A DNA stretch of 64,000 nt, taken from NCBI GenBank assembly GCA_035540635.1, contig DATLGH010000003.1, positions 62,001-126,000 on the forward strand, given 5' to 3'. Shown in pieces: positions 24,004-31,917 of the stretch (the stretch's first letter is position 1; every line of letters starts with the position of its first letter). The DNA comes from Egibacteraceae bacterium. GTDB taxonomy: Bacteria > Actinomycetota > Nitriliruptoria > Euzebyales > Egibacteraceae. Made by a program: the position numbers and the translations under genes. The notes under the pieces were generated by a model. That model searched no databases and was not told the origin of the DNA. It worked only from the letters and a program-made list of their open reading frames with translations.

Positions 24004-25199
24004 GGCCCGTCGCCACCACGGTCGTGCCCCGCAGGCCTGCCTGGCGGAGGTCCGGCCGTGGCGATCGCCCGGCCGTTCTCGAACGCCGTCCGACGAGCGA
24101 TGAGGGGGTCGAAGAAGCGTTTGGCGGTGAGGTGCTCGGTCGCCTCCGCGGGCAGCACGCGGTCCAGCATGCGCAGGTGAGCGGGGAACCAGCGCGGCGG
24201 AACCTCTCCCGCGAGGCGGTGCCAGGCCGCCTGGAGTGGTGTCGCGAGCAGGAGGAAGTCGGCCCGGAAGCGGGCGTAGTCGCAACGGTGCCGGTAGTGG
24301 TCGGCGTAGGTGGCGGCCAGGACGCGGGGGAGGTCCCCTTCGATATGGGCTCGCGCGCCCGCCACGAGCGCGCGCCAGAACGGCAGCGCCCCCGACGCCG
24401 TCGCGCTGCCGGCCGCGTCGATGGCCTCGAACGCCTCCTGCCAGTGGGGCTCGGCCGACCCATCCACGCTGCGCACGTAGAGGTCGTGGAAGCGGGGAAT
24501 GAGGCGGAGCGTCCACGTGGGGTGCGCGACGTCGCCGCGCGCGCACGCCTCGATCATGGCCTCCGTCACGTACTGGTAGACGCGGCTGAACCAGTGCCGG
24601 GCGTCACCGCCGGCCTCCATCGCGTCGGCGAGCGCGCGTAGGCGTCCCGCCGTGGCCTGCGCGGCGTCGGCCGCGGCGGGGTCGTCGTCGTCGCGGAAGG
24701 CGAGCGTGGAGTGCGCGCCCGCCGCCTCGGCGTCCTGCGAGGCGTCACCGACCACCGAGGCCAGCCGGCGAATGCTCTCTTCGAGCTGGGGGGCGAGGGT
24801 GCGGCGCACGAAAGCCGTGGCACCCGGGGCGACCAGGGCCATACCGAGCTCCCAGCACAGGCGTGTGCCGGCCCCCTCGGGAAGGAGGCGGATCTCGCCG
24901 CGGTGGTAGCGCACGGACCGCGATCCGACCGCGCGGTAGACGAACCGGAACGGCGCGTCGGCGTACTGGACGGCCTCGGTCACGGGCGCCAGGGGGCGGG
25001 GCAGGACGACCTGCCGGAGCGCCCCGACGCTGCCGAAGCCTCCGCTGTCGCCTTCCTCGAGCCCCCGCACCGGTGCGCTCGACCAGCGGTTCAGGCGCTG
25101 CGGCTGGCTGACGAACGGCCACACGGCCGCCGGCGCGGCCGGTAGCCAGCCGTCGAGCGTGAGCACGCTGAAGGACTGCCGGCGCACCCGCGTGGCCAT
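24000..25199 (-). CDS. SRPBCC domain / DUF5995 fusion protein
   Basis: 399 residues from ATG 25199, which follows gggagggcgg. Residues about 1-150 look like an SRPBCC (START/Bet v1-like) hydrophobic-ligand-binding domain (SFSVLTLDGWLPAAPAAVWPFVSQPQRLNRWS, FRFVYRAVGSRSVRYHRGEI, GTRLCWELGMALV). Residues about 200-390 resemble DUF5995 helical proteins (WFSRVYQYVTEAMIEACARG, PRFHDLYVRSVDG, YARFRADFLLLATPLQ). No signal peptide. First gene of the ABC operon, so it may deliver or sense the lipid-like cargo (inference). The fusion arrangement is unusual. Confidence 0.75.
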   Translation of the reverse strand: MATRVRRQSFSVLTLDGWLPAAPAAVWPFVSQPQRLNRWSSAPVRGLEEGDSGGFGSVGALRQVVLPRPLAPVTEAVQYADAPFRFVYRAVGSRSVRYHRGEIRLLPEGAGTRLCWELGMALVAPGATAFVRRTLAPQLEESIRRLASVVGDASQDAEAAGAHSTLAFRDDDDPAAADAAQATAGRLRALADAMEAGGDARHWFSRVYQYVTEAMIEACARGDVAHPTWTLRLIPRFHDLYVRSVDGSAEPHWQEAFEAIDAAGSATASGALPFWRALVAGARAHIEGDLPRVLAATYADHYRHRCDYARFRADFLLLATPLQAAWHRLAGEVPPRWFPAHLRMLDRVLPAEATEHLTAKRFFDPLIARRTAFENGRAIATAGPPPGRPAGHDRGGDGP

Positions 25200-25292
25200 G
25201 CTCCGCCCTCCCGCATCATCCCGCATCCGCTCGCACGCCGGATCATCTCCCCACCGGCCCGCGTCGTCAACGGACCAAGCCCCCCGACCTCC

Positions 25293-25321
25293 TTGACACC
25301 CCCGCACGCGCATCGTAAGAC
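25293..25321 (+). promoter_or_regulatory. Promoter with perfect TTGACA
   Basis: TTGACA (25293-25298), 17-base spacer, TAAGAC (25316-25321), in the 138-base divergent region before the membrane-protein gene. The predicted start near 25328 leaves almost no leader before ATG 25338 but a normal one before GTG 25368. Confidence 0.5.
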
Positions 25322-25337
25322 TCGGAGGCACGGGAGA

Positions 25338-26270
25338 ATGAAGCCCGTGTCAGCGCGGGAGGGAACCGTGCGCCCGGCGGCGAAGCGCGGGCAGCCCTCG
25401 GAGGAGGGGGCGCGCACGCAGGTGCGGCTGCAGTCCGCGGGACTGCGGTGGCTGCTGCTCGTGTCGGGGGTGCTCGTTCTGCTCGCGGGTGTCCAGCTGT
25501 TCGTGTTCACCGAGCGCACCGACGAGTACTTCGCCTGGACCGTCGTGCCGCCGGTGAGCGCGGCGTTCCTCGGTGCGGGCTACTTCGCGGCGATGGCGAT
25601 GGAGTGGGTGGCCGTGCGGCAGCGCACATGGGTTAGCGCCCGACTCGTCGCCGTGACGATCTTCTTCTTCGCGTCGCTCACGATGGGCGTCACGCTCGCG
25701 CATCTCGACCGCTTCCACTTCACCGGCCCGACCGCGGGAACGGTGGCGGTCACGTGGACGTGGATGGTCATCTACGGTGCCGTGCCGCCGCTCATGGCGG
25801 TCTGCCTCGTCGTGCAGCGGCGGATGCCGGGCGAGGACCCGCCGCGGGTCGCCCGACTGCCGGCCTGGTTCAAGGCATTGTTCGGCTTCCACGCGCTCGT
25901 GATGGTCGTCGTGGGGATCCCGATGTTGGTCGCGCCCGTCGCGACGGGCGCCGCGGTCTGGCCGTGGGAGCTCACGCCGCTGACCGGACGGGCGGTGGCG
26001 GCGTGGCTCGTCGGCATGGGGTTTGCCGGCGTCCTCGCCCTGTGGGAGGACGACTGGACGCGGCTGCGGCCCGTCGCGGTGAGCTTCATGCTCCTCGTCG
26101 CGCTGCAGCTCGTCGCGCTGCTGCGCTACGCCGACATGCTCGACTGGCGACGGCTGCGGTCCTGGCTGTACGTCCTGTACCTCGTCGACATGCTTGCCAT
26201 CGGGGGCGTCGCACTACGGGAGACCCGCCGGGCTGCCAGACGTCGCCCTCTGGACGCCCAGGGGGCGTGA
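25338..26270 (+). CDS. Polytopic membrane protein, seven predicted helices
   Basis: 310 residues from ATG 25338 (GGAGG nine bases upstream). GTG 25368 is a strong alternative: it has gggaggg just upstream and better fits the predicted promoter. After a basic cytosolic N-terminus there are about seven hydrophobic helices (LRWLLLVSGVLVLLAGVQLFV, VTIFFFASLTMGVTL, WTWMVIYGAVPPLMAVCLVV, ALVMVVVGIPMLVAPV and others) and a basic C-terminal tail. No conserved motif of a known transporter was recognised. Divergent from the ABC operon. Confidence 0.7.
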   Translation: MKPVSAREGTVRPAAKRGQPSEEGARTQVRLQSAGLRWLLLVSGVLVLLAGVQLFVFTERTDEYFAWTVVPPVSAAFLGAGYFAAMAMEWVAVRQRTWVSARLVAVTIFFFASLTMGVTLAHLDRFHFTGPTAGTVAVTWTWMVIYGAVPPLMAVCLVVQRRMPGEDPPRVARLPAWFKALFGFHALVMVVVGIPMLVAPVATGAAVWPWELTPLTGRAVAAWLVGMGFAGVLALWEDDWTRLRPVAVSFMLLVALQLVALLRYADMLDWRRLRSWLYVLYLVDMLAIGGVALRETRRAARRRPLDAQGA

Positions 26271-26310
26271 GGGCTGCGGTCTCGCCGCCATGCGCGCCTC
26301 GAGCCGGGGG

Positions 26311-27594
26311 TCATCGGCGGTGGAGCGCCGGGTGAGAGATGACCGCTGCGTTCGGAGGGCGCGGGTCCCAGCCCGTGGCGCGCGCCAGCCACACGAGGCC
26401 CCGCGCCCCGTACTGGTCGAGCGGGCGCAGCGACGCGTCGTGGAGGTTGAACAGCAGGCCGAGCGCGAAGCGCAGCCGCCGGTCGCTGACCATCGCCCTG
26501 GTCACGAGGCGTTCCATGCGCTCGGGGTCGGCGATCATGGTCACCAGGCCCCGGCCAAGCCGGTGGTAGTCGCCGTAGTGCCGCTCGACCTCGCGCGTGT
26601 ACTCCGGCACGGACTGCGCGCCGCAGTCCATGGCCGCATGCACGTGCCGGGCAGCGGTGCGACCCGTCTCGTAGGCGTAGGCGATGCCCTCGCCGGTCGC
26701 GGGGTTGATCATCCCGGCCGCGTCGCCGACGAGCACGTAACCCGGGCCGTGAGGGGGCCATACGCTGCCGCCCATGAACAACCGGCCCCCGCGCCGGCCG
26801 ACCGGCGCGCCGGGAGCGAGGACCCCGTCGCGTTCGAGCCGCGCGACGAACCGGTCGAGGTGGCCGTGCAGGCTGACGCGGTTCCACCCGTGCGCGGTGT
26901 TCAACAGCCCGACGCCGACGTTGACCGCACCCCCGACCCCGGGGAACGCCCATCCGTACCCGGGCAGCAACGCGCCGTTCTTTCGAAGATCGACGTAGAC
27001 GTCGAACCAGTCGAGCTGTAAGGAGCCCGCCGGGCTGTACTGCCGCAGTGCGAGCCCCACGGGATAGTGGAGGTCGTGCGTGCGACCGAGGGCGCGCAGC
27101 ACCCTGCCCGTCGAGCCTTCGGCGCACACGACCCAGGCGGCGCTGACCGTCTCCTCACGCGCGCCCGCACGGATGACGAGGCCCCGGACCCGGCCGCGCT
27201 CGACGACGGGCCGCAGGGCTCGCGTGTTGTAGCGGACCGTCGCCCCCGCAGCCGCGGCGTTGTCGAGCACGGTCGCGTCGAGCACCCGTCGGGGAACGAC
27301 GAGCCCGAAGTCGCACCACTGTCGCGTGGGGGGCATGCGTGCGGTCCTCGTCGTGGCTGCCGCGCGCACCCGGACTCCCTGCACGCGCCGCCAGTCGCCG
27401 AAGCGGTCGCCGAGTCCCATGTCGACGAGCATCCGCACGGCGCGTGGGGTGAGGCCGTCGCCGCAGGCCTTGTCGCGGGGGAAGGCCTTCTGCTCGACGA
27501 CGAGCACCGATCGCCCTTGCCGCGCGAGGTAGTAGCTCGCGGCAGCCCCCGCGGGCCCGCCGCCCACGACCGCGACGTCCACCTCGACCGCCAA
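26311..27594 (-). CDS. Geranylgeranyl-reductase-family flavoprotein
   Basis: FAD-dependent oxidoreductase that, in its family, saturates isoprenoid chains of lipids, menaquinone or chlorophyll. TTG 27594 is chosen because ggaggg lies seven bases upstream and the Rossmann strand begins four residues later; the frame is open to 27681 (GTG at 27654 also possible). Motifs: VAVVGGGPAGAAASYYLARQ, RDKACGDGLTPRAVRML (the CGDG family signature), and GYVLVGDAAGMINPATGEGIAYA. About 427 residues, normal for the family. It stands alone; the prenyl synthase operon 16 kb away could share its pathway, but nothing here proves it. Confidence 0.85.
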   Translation of the reverse strand: MAVEVDVAVVGGGPAGAAASYYLARQGRSVLVVEQKAFPRDKACGDGLTPRAVRMLVDMGLGDRFGDWRRVQGVRVRAAATTRTARMPPTRQWCDFGLVVPRRVLDATVLDNAAAAGATVRYNTRALRPVVERGRVRGLVIRAGAREETVSAAWVVCAEGSTGRVLRALGRTHDLHYPVGLALRQYSPAGSLQLDWFDVYVDLRKNGALLPGYGWAFPGVGGAVNVGVGLLNTAHGWNRVSLHGHLDRFVARLERDGVLAPGAPVGRRGGRLFMGGSVWPPHGPGYVLVGDAAGMINPATGEGIAYAYETGRTAARHVHAAMDCGAQSVPEYTREVERHYGDYHRLGRGLVTMIADPERMERLVTRAMVSDRRLRFALGLLFNLHDASLRPLDQYGARGLVWLARATGWDPRPPNAAVISHPALHRR

Positions 27595-27738
27595 CCCCGC
27601 GCCCTCCGCATGTCGATCGCGGCCACGCAGACGGGCGTCGGCCGCGAGGGTCACTCTGGCAAATCCTCCGGGCCGGAGCAAGCAGTTCGGCGAGGACGCC
27701 GCCGCTCCTGGGCGAGCGGGGGACAGCGCGCCCGCTTC

Positions 27739-28461
27739 TCAGCCGACCCCGAAGCTCCCCGTGTCGATCTGCCGGTCGAGGAACCGCCGAGCGACCGCGT
27801 GCAGGCGCTGGTTGTTGTCGCGCGCGTAACGCCGCAACCGTCCGAAGGCCTCACCGGTGTCGATGCCCTCCCGGTCCGCGAGCACCGCACTGGCCTGCTC
27901 GATGACGATGCGGCTGTCGAGGGCGTGCTGGAGCTGGGTGATCTGCTCCTCCGCAGCGGTGAGGACCCGCTGGTGGACCATGCCGATCGAGGCCATGGTC
28001 GCGAGCGCTCCGGCGACGACCGCGTCCTCGTCGCTGAAAGGGCCGGGCCGCTCGCGGAAGACGTTCAGCGCACCGATGTGCTGGGCCCGTAGCCGCAGCG
28101 GGCGGGAGTGCACGCTGCGCAGACCCCTGGCCGCGGCGTGCTCGACGAACGCCGGCCATTGTTCGGCATGGTCGAGGAGGTCCTCTGCCTCGACGCGGCT
28201 GCCGCTGCGGTGCGCGAGGACGCAGGGTCCCTCCTTCGTCTGCACCTCGAACTTCTCGAGGCTGTGCAGGTCGCTGCTGGAGGAGGCCGCCACCTCGAGG
28301 CCTCCCGAGCTGTTCATCAACAGCACGCCCGCCGCGTCCGCTTCGAGGAGCTCCACGGCGCGGTCGCAGAGCAGGTAGAGGAACTCCACGACGTCGTAGT
28401 CGGCGACCAGCGTGTCGGCCAGCTCGACGAGCGTGTGGGCCAGCAAGCGTGCGCGTTGCAC
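27739..28461 (-). CDS. GAF-ANTAR RNA-binding antiterminator
   Basis: 240 residues from GTG 28461. GAF domain about 15-165 (DVVEFLYLLCDRAVELLEADAAGVLL, RSGSRVEAEDLLDHAEQWPAF, LRAQHIGALNVFRERPGPFSDEDA), then a C-terminal ANTAR domain (ITQLQHALDSRIVIEQASAVLADREGIDTGEAFGRLRRYARDNNQRLHAVAR). ANTAR domains bind dual hairpins in nascent RNA and prevent termination. The canonical residue pattern is kept except that the usual A.G after EQA is ASAV rather than AKGV. Divergent from the HATPase gene at 28683; a second GAF-ANTAR gene lies at 29477. Confidence 0.9.
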   Translation of the reverse strand: MQRARLLAHTLVELADTLVADYDVVEFLYLLCDRAVELLEADAAGVLLMNSSGGLEVAASSSSDLHSLEKFEVQTKEGPCVLAHRSGSRVEAEDLLDHAEQWPAFVEHAAARGLRSVHSRPLRLRAQHIGALNVFRERPGPFSDEDAVVAGALATMASIGMVHQRVLTAAEEQITQLQHALDSRIVIEQASAVLADREGIDTGEAFGRLRRYARDNNQRLHAVARRFLDRQIDTGSFGVG

Positions 28462-28682
28462 CGTCCGGCGTTCCTTTCACGGTTCGTCTCGCGATGATGA
28501 CCCGCCACCGCCGGTGGCAACCCTCAGCAGTTGCCCCAACATCGACTGCATTCCCCTCGATCTGCCCTACACTAGTTCCGTCGCCGGTAGCCCGGCGCCC
28601 GCGCTCGAGACCCCGGCGCGTGATCGCAAGCGTCGCTCCAGCCCCCCGGTGGCGCTGTCCGAAGACTCCCCTGGACAGCGCC

Positions 28683-29126
28683 GTGCACGAAATCGCCACC
28701 CCACACCCGTCGCCACCGGGGCCGCTCCGGACAGTGACGCTGGCCCCGGCCACGCCGAGCGCCGCCGTCGCCCGTCGGGTCGTGCGCGAAACCGTGAGCG
28801 CCGAGCTCCCCGCGGAGACCGCCGAAACCGTCGAGCTGCTGACGAGCGAGCTCGTCGCCAACGCGGTGGCGGGCACCGGTGACCCCTGCGTCCTCGCGCT
28901 GTCGGTGCCCCACCCCGGTGTGCTGCGCGTCGAGGTGGGTGACAGCTCCCCCGCCTGGGGCACTGCAGGCTTGCCATATGAGCGGCGAGAGCGGGGTGTG
29001 CTGCCCCCCGACCCGATGGCCGAGGGCGGCCGGGGCCTGCTGCTCGTCGCCTTGCTCTCCCGATGCTGGGGCGTGGCCCCGTGCCCCACAGGGGGAAAGG
29101 TCGTGTGGTTCGAGGTGGCCTTGTAA
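28683..29126 (+). CDS. Anti-sigma/RsbW-like HATPase
   Basis: About 147 residues if translation starts at GTG 28683 (start uncertain, no strong ribosome site). A HATPase_c_2 fold of serine-kinase anti-sigma type: N-box region ELLTSELVANAVAGTG, G1 box LRVEVGDSSPAWG and G2 box EGGRGLLLVALLSR. Such single-domain kinases phosphorylate anti-sigma antagonists or bind sigma factors. No STAS-domain or sigma-B-like partner is in the window; the flanking GAF-ANTAR genes suggest a stress-signalling island. Confidence 0.75.
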   Translation: MHEIATPHPSPPGPLRTVTLAPATPSAAVARRVVRETVSAELPAETAETVELLTSELVANAVAGTGDPCVLALSVPHPGVLRVEVGDSSPAWGTAGLPYERRERGVLPPDPMAEGGRGLLLVALLSRCWGVAPCPTGGKVVWFEVAL

Positions 29127-29141
29127 CCCTGCCCAGGCTTG

Positions 29142-29177
29142 CCGGTCCACCGCCCCGGTCCCCGGCGGAGGGACCGG
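29142..29177 (+). terminator. Strong hairpin after HATPase gene
   Basis: CCGGTCC-A-CCGCC (29142-29154), a 9-base loop, GGCGG-AG-GGACCGG (29164-29177): 12 base pairs with one small internal loop, 15 bases after the stop at 29126. No T-run follows. It opens the 350-base gap (29127-29476), which otherwise holds only the tandem repeat at 29304 and no credible gene. Confidence 0.5.
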
Positions 29178-29303
29178 TCCTCCTCCCCTCCGGCTACTTG
29201 CCGGTCGCGCGCGACTTCGAGGTCGACCGCTGAGCATGGCGATCGGGCGGGGAGCGGCGGCTCCAACCAGCCGAAAACGACGCTCGCGCAACCTCCCCGT
29301 CCG

Positions 29304-29319
29304 GCTAGACTGCTAGACT
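29304..29319 (+). repeat. 8-bp tandem repeat GCTAGACT x2
   Basis: Two perfect copies of GCTAGACT in a locally A+T-richer patch 158 bases upstream of the second GAF-ANTAR gene. Each contains TAGACT, which could act as a -10 element, so this may be an operator or a duplicated promoter box. Confidence 0.4.
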
Positions 29320-29476
29320 GGGGAAGCAACACAGCGATTGAGACGCTGGTGGCCCGCCGCTTCCTTCGCGGGTGGGTACCGCTCTTTCGGTCTGCACTTC
29401 GCCGAGACGTTGACGCCTGTTTCAGGGTCAGGGTCGTCCCCTTCGCCCTCACCCGGGCTCCGCAGAAGGGAGCGCC

Positions 29477-30178
29477 ATGGCCGATCAGTCCGCGCTCAAC
29501 CGTGCCTTTGCCGACTACGCCCGCACCATCGCGCGACGCTACGAGATCGGCGACGCGCTCTACCGGCTCACCGACCAGGTGGTGGACATCCTCGGCGTGG
29601 ACGGTGCCGGGGTGTCACTCGCGGACCGCGACGAGGTGCTGCAGTTCGTCAGCGCGACCGACGAGCAGGTGACCATCGTCGAGGAGCACCAGGCCGGAAC
29701 CGGCGAGGGCCCGTGCCACGACGCCTACATGAAGGGCGAGCAGGTCACCTCCACCGACCTCACCGTCGACACCCGGTGGCCGGTGTACACCCCCGTCGCC
29801 GTCGAGCAGGGACTGCGCGCCGCGGCCGGCATCCCCATGGTCGTCGAGGGCGAGCGGATCGGTGCCCTGAACCTCTACACCGAGAGTGCTCGGGAGTGGC
29901 CCACCGACGAGCTCGAAATCGCCCAGCTGCTCGCGGACATGGCCACCGGCTACATCGTGAACGCGCGCAACCTCGCCGAAAGCGAGAAGCTGGCGAGCCA
30001 GCTCCAGCACGCGCTCGACAGCCGCGTCGTCATCGAGCAGGCGAAGGGTGTGGTGGCCGAGCGTCACGGCCTCTCGACCGCCGACGCCTTCCTGCGCCTG
30101 CGCCAGCACGCCCGCAGCCACAGCTCCAGGCTCCACGACGTCGCCAGCGCCATCATCGACGGCGAGATGTCGTTGTGA
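29477..30178 (+). CDS. GAF-ANTAR RNA-binding antiterminator
   Basis: 233 residues. ATG 29477 follows agaagggag. GAF domain about 15-165 (IGDALYRLTDQVVDILGVDGAGVSL, VEEHQAGTGEGPCHDAYMKGEQV, IPMVVEGERIGALNLYTES), then a well-conserved ANTAR domain (LASQLQHALDSRVVIEQAKGVVAERHGLSTADAFLRLRQHARSHSSRLHDVA), including the AKGVVAER stretch. Similar in length and layout to the protein at 27739 but clearly diverged, so probably an older duplication. Expected to act on leader RNAs elsewhere in the genome. Confidence 0.92.
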   Translation: MADQSALNRAFADYARTIARRYEIGDALYRLTDQVVDILGVDGAGVSLADRDEVLQFVSATDEQVTIVEEHQAGTGEGPCHDAYMKGEQVTSTDLTVDTRWPVYTPVAVEQGLRAAAGIPMVVEGERIGALNLYTESAREWPTDELEIAQLLADMATGYIVNARNLAESEKLASQLQHALDSRVVIEQAKGVVAERHGLSTADAFLRLRQHARSHSSRLHDVASAIIDGEMSL

Positions 30179-30251
30179 CCGCACCGGCCGCGCCGGACGT
30201 GGCCCCGGCGCGCGACCGGCAAGTTTCTCTTGCATCGACGGCGGGAAACCC

Positions 30252-30280
30252 TTGACAGTCAGGCCGTCAACCAGTACCAA
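30252..30280 (+). promoter_or_regulatory. Promoter TTGACA-17-TACCAA with inverted repeat
   Basis: Perfect -35 TTGACA (30252-30257), 17-base spacer, TACCAA (30275-30280). TTGAC (30252-30256) and GTCAA (30266-30270) form an inverted repeat across the -35 and spacer, a possible operator. The zinc-ribbon gene starts at 30451, leaving a leader of about 165 bases in which I see no gene. Confidence 0.45.
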
Positions 30281-30450
30281 TAGCAGCCACCTAACTGCAT
30301 ACCTCGCCGGGCAGGGCGCGACGCCCTCCGCACACCAGAGCCCCGGCCCACGATGCCCGAGTCCCCGGCACGTTGTGCAGCGCGAACTCCGCGCGCACAC
30401 GGGCGGGTGTGCCAGCCCCACGCCCCGGAAGAGCGCGTACGGGAGTTCGT

Positions 30451-30876
30451 ATGGACACCGAGATCTGGGGACTGTGCGGGTGGTGTGACCGGTGGTTCTA
30501 CTGCCCCGGCTGGTACGACAAGGGGGCCCCGCAACCGCTGTGCCCCGTCTGCGGCAGTGAACCCGCCGCTATCGACGAGCGTCCGACGGGTCGCACAACC
30601 ATCGCGGCGCCGCCACGGGAACCGCTCTCCTGTGCGGACGCGCCCGCACACCGCCTCATCACGGGCCTGTGCCCGAAGTGTGGCTCGTGGTTCGCCTGCA
30701 ACGACTGGTTCGACAGCAGCGTGCCGTTGCCCTGCTGCCCCTCATGCCACCTCCCGCCCGTGAAGATCCACTGCCAGACGCCGTCGGGGACGTTGAAGAT
30801 CAGCGTCGACCTCGACCGCAGCCTGGGGGGCCGGGACGACCCGCCTGCCAACTCGCGCACCCCCGCGACTCGCTGA
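30451..30876 (+). CDS. Tandem-duplicated zinc-ribbon protein
   Basis: 141 residues from ATG 30451 (gggag upstream). Two copies of one 35-residue unit: residues 7-41 and 72-106, each reading GLCxxCxxWFxCxxWxD....P.PxCPxC...P..I with identical spacing. Each copy has five aligned Cys, four of which (two CxxC pairs) would form a zinc site; conserved Trp-Phe and Trp-x-Asp surround the third Cys. A Ser/Thr/Pro-rich linker separates them and a polar tail follows. No known family recognised. Zn-ribbon units of this size usually bind nucleic acid or protein; function is unknown. Confidence 0.75.
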   Translation: MDTEIWGLCGWCDRWFYCPGWYDKGAPQPLCPVCGSEPAAIDERPTGRTTIAAPPREPLSCADAPAHRLITGLCPKCGSWFACNDWFDSSVPLPCCPSCHLPPVKIHCQTPSGTLKISVDLDRSLGGRDDPPANSRTPATR

Positions 30877-30961
30877 GGAGCCGACACCACCCCGTTTGCT
30901 GAGCTTGCCGGGCGGGCAGCAGGAAGTCCGCGAGGCAAGATCCGCGAGGCAAGGGGTGAAG

Positions 30962-31873
30962 ATGATCGTCAAGCACAAGGGGATCCGGCTCGGCCGTGCG
31001 CTCGGTTGGTTCAGCATCGCGCTGGGCTCCGCACAGGTGCTGCTCACCGAGCGGATGAACCGCCTGGTCGGCGTCGACGGGATGCCGACCGCCAAGGCGC
31101 TCATGCGCGGCGTCGGCGTCCAGGAGCTGACGGTCGGGGCTGCCATTCTCAACAGCCCCCGTCCGGTCGGCTGGCTCTGGAGCCGCGTGGCTGGCGACGT
31201 CATGCATCTCGCGATGCTGCGGGCGGCCATGGGGTCGAGCGGCAGCGACCGGTCCCGTGTCCGCGCCGCCGCCTACGCGGTGCTCGGAGTGGGCGTTGCC
31301 GACCTCGTCGCGGCGAGAGCCCTCGCGCGCGCATCCTCCCGCATCACCGAGGACGGCGCCACGCGGCTGCGCACGGCGATCACCGTCAACCGGCCACCCG
31401 AGGAGGTCTACCGCTCGTGGCGCGACTTCGAGCGGCTGCCGCAGTTCATGTACCACCTCGAGTCCGTGCAGCCGACCGAACAGGGCCGCTGGCACTGGGT
31501 GGCCCGCGCGCCGGCGGGCAAGACCGTCGAGTGGGATGCAGAGATCGTCGAGGACCGGCCGGGTGAGGTCGTGGCGTGGCGCTCGCTGGAAGGCGGCGAC
31601 GTGGACACCTGCGGGTTGGTCCGCTTCGCCCCGGCGACCGGCGACCGCGGGACCGAGGTCGTTGTCGAAATGGAGTACACGCCACCGGGTGGACGCGCCG
31701 GCGCCGTCGCCGCGAAGCTCTTCGGGGAGAGCCCCGAACAGCAGGTCCGCGACGACCTGCGGCGGTTCAAGCAAGTCATGGAGACGGGCGAGGTGGTGCG
31801 CTCCGACGGCAGCCCTGAAGGCAGCACGACGCACCGCCAGCTGAAGCAACGCCCGGCGCAACCGGTCGGCTGA
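30962..31873 (+). CDS. Membrane protein with C-terminal SRPBCC (cyclase/dehydrase) domain
   Basis: 303 residues from ATG 30962. The N-terminal half (about 1-135) is weakly hydrophobic with two or three possible membrane helices ([41 protein letters not shown]). The C-terminal half (about 140-285) is an SRPBCC fold of the cyclase/dehydrase type: [32 protein letters not shown] and [22 protein letters not shown]. Followed at 44 bases by an alcohol dehydrogenase on the same strand. This pair (a YgaP-like membrane SRPBCC protein and a formaldehyde-dehydrogenase-like ADH) is common in high-GC bacteria (recalled, not checked). Confidence 0.8.
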   Translation: MIVKHKGIRLGRALGWFSIALGSAQVLLTERMNRLVGVDGMPTAKALMRGVGVQELTVGAAILNSPRPVGWLWSRVAGDVMHLAMLRAAMGSSGSDRSRVRAAAYAVLGVGVADLVAARALARASSRITEDGATRLRTAITVNRPPEEVYRSWRDFERLPQFMYHLESVQPTEQGRWHWVARAPAGKTVEWDAEIVEDRPGEVVAWRSLEGGDVDTCGLVRFAPATGDRGTEVVVEMEYTPPGGRAGAVAAKLFGESPEQQVRDDLRRFKQVMETGEVVRSDGSPEGSTTHRQLKQRPAQPVG

Positions 31874-31917
31874 CGCTCGCCGCGGCAGCCGACGTCGAAG
31901 ACGAAAGAGGGATCGTG

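Noticed and set aside
23032-24180. 382-codon forward frame opposite the ABC permease
   Set aside because: Antisense shadow without hydrophobic or catalytic pattern.
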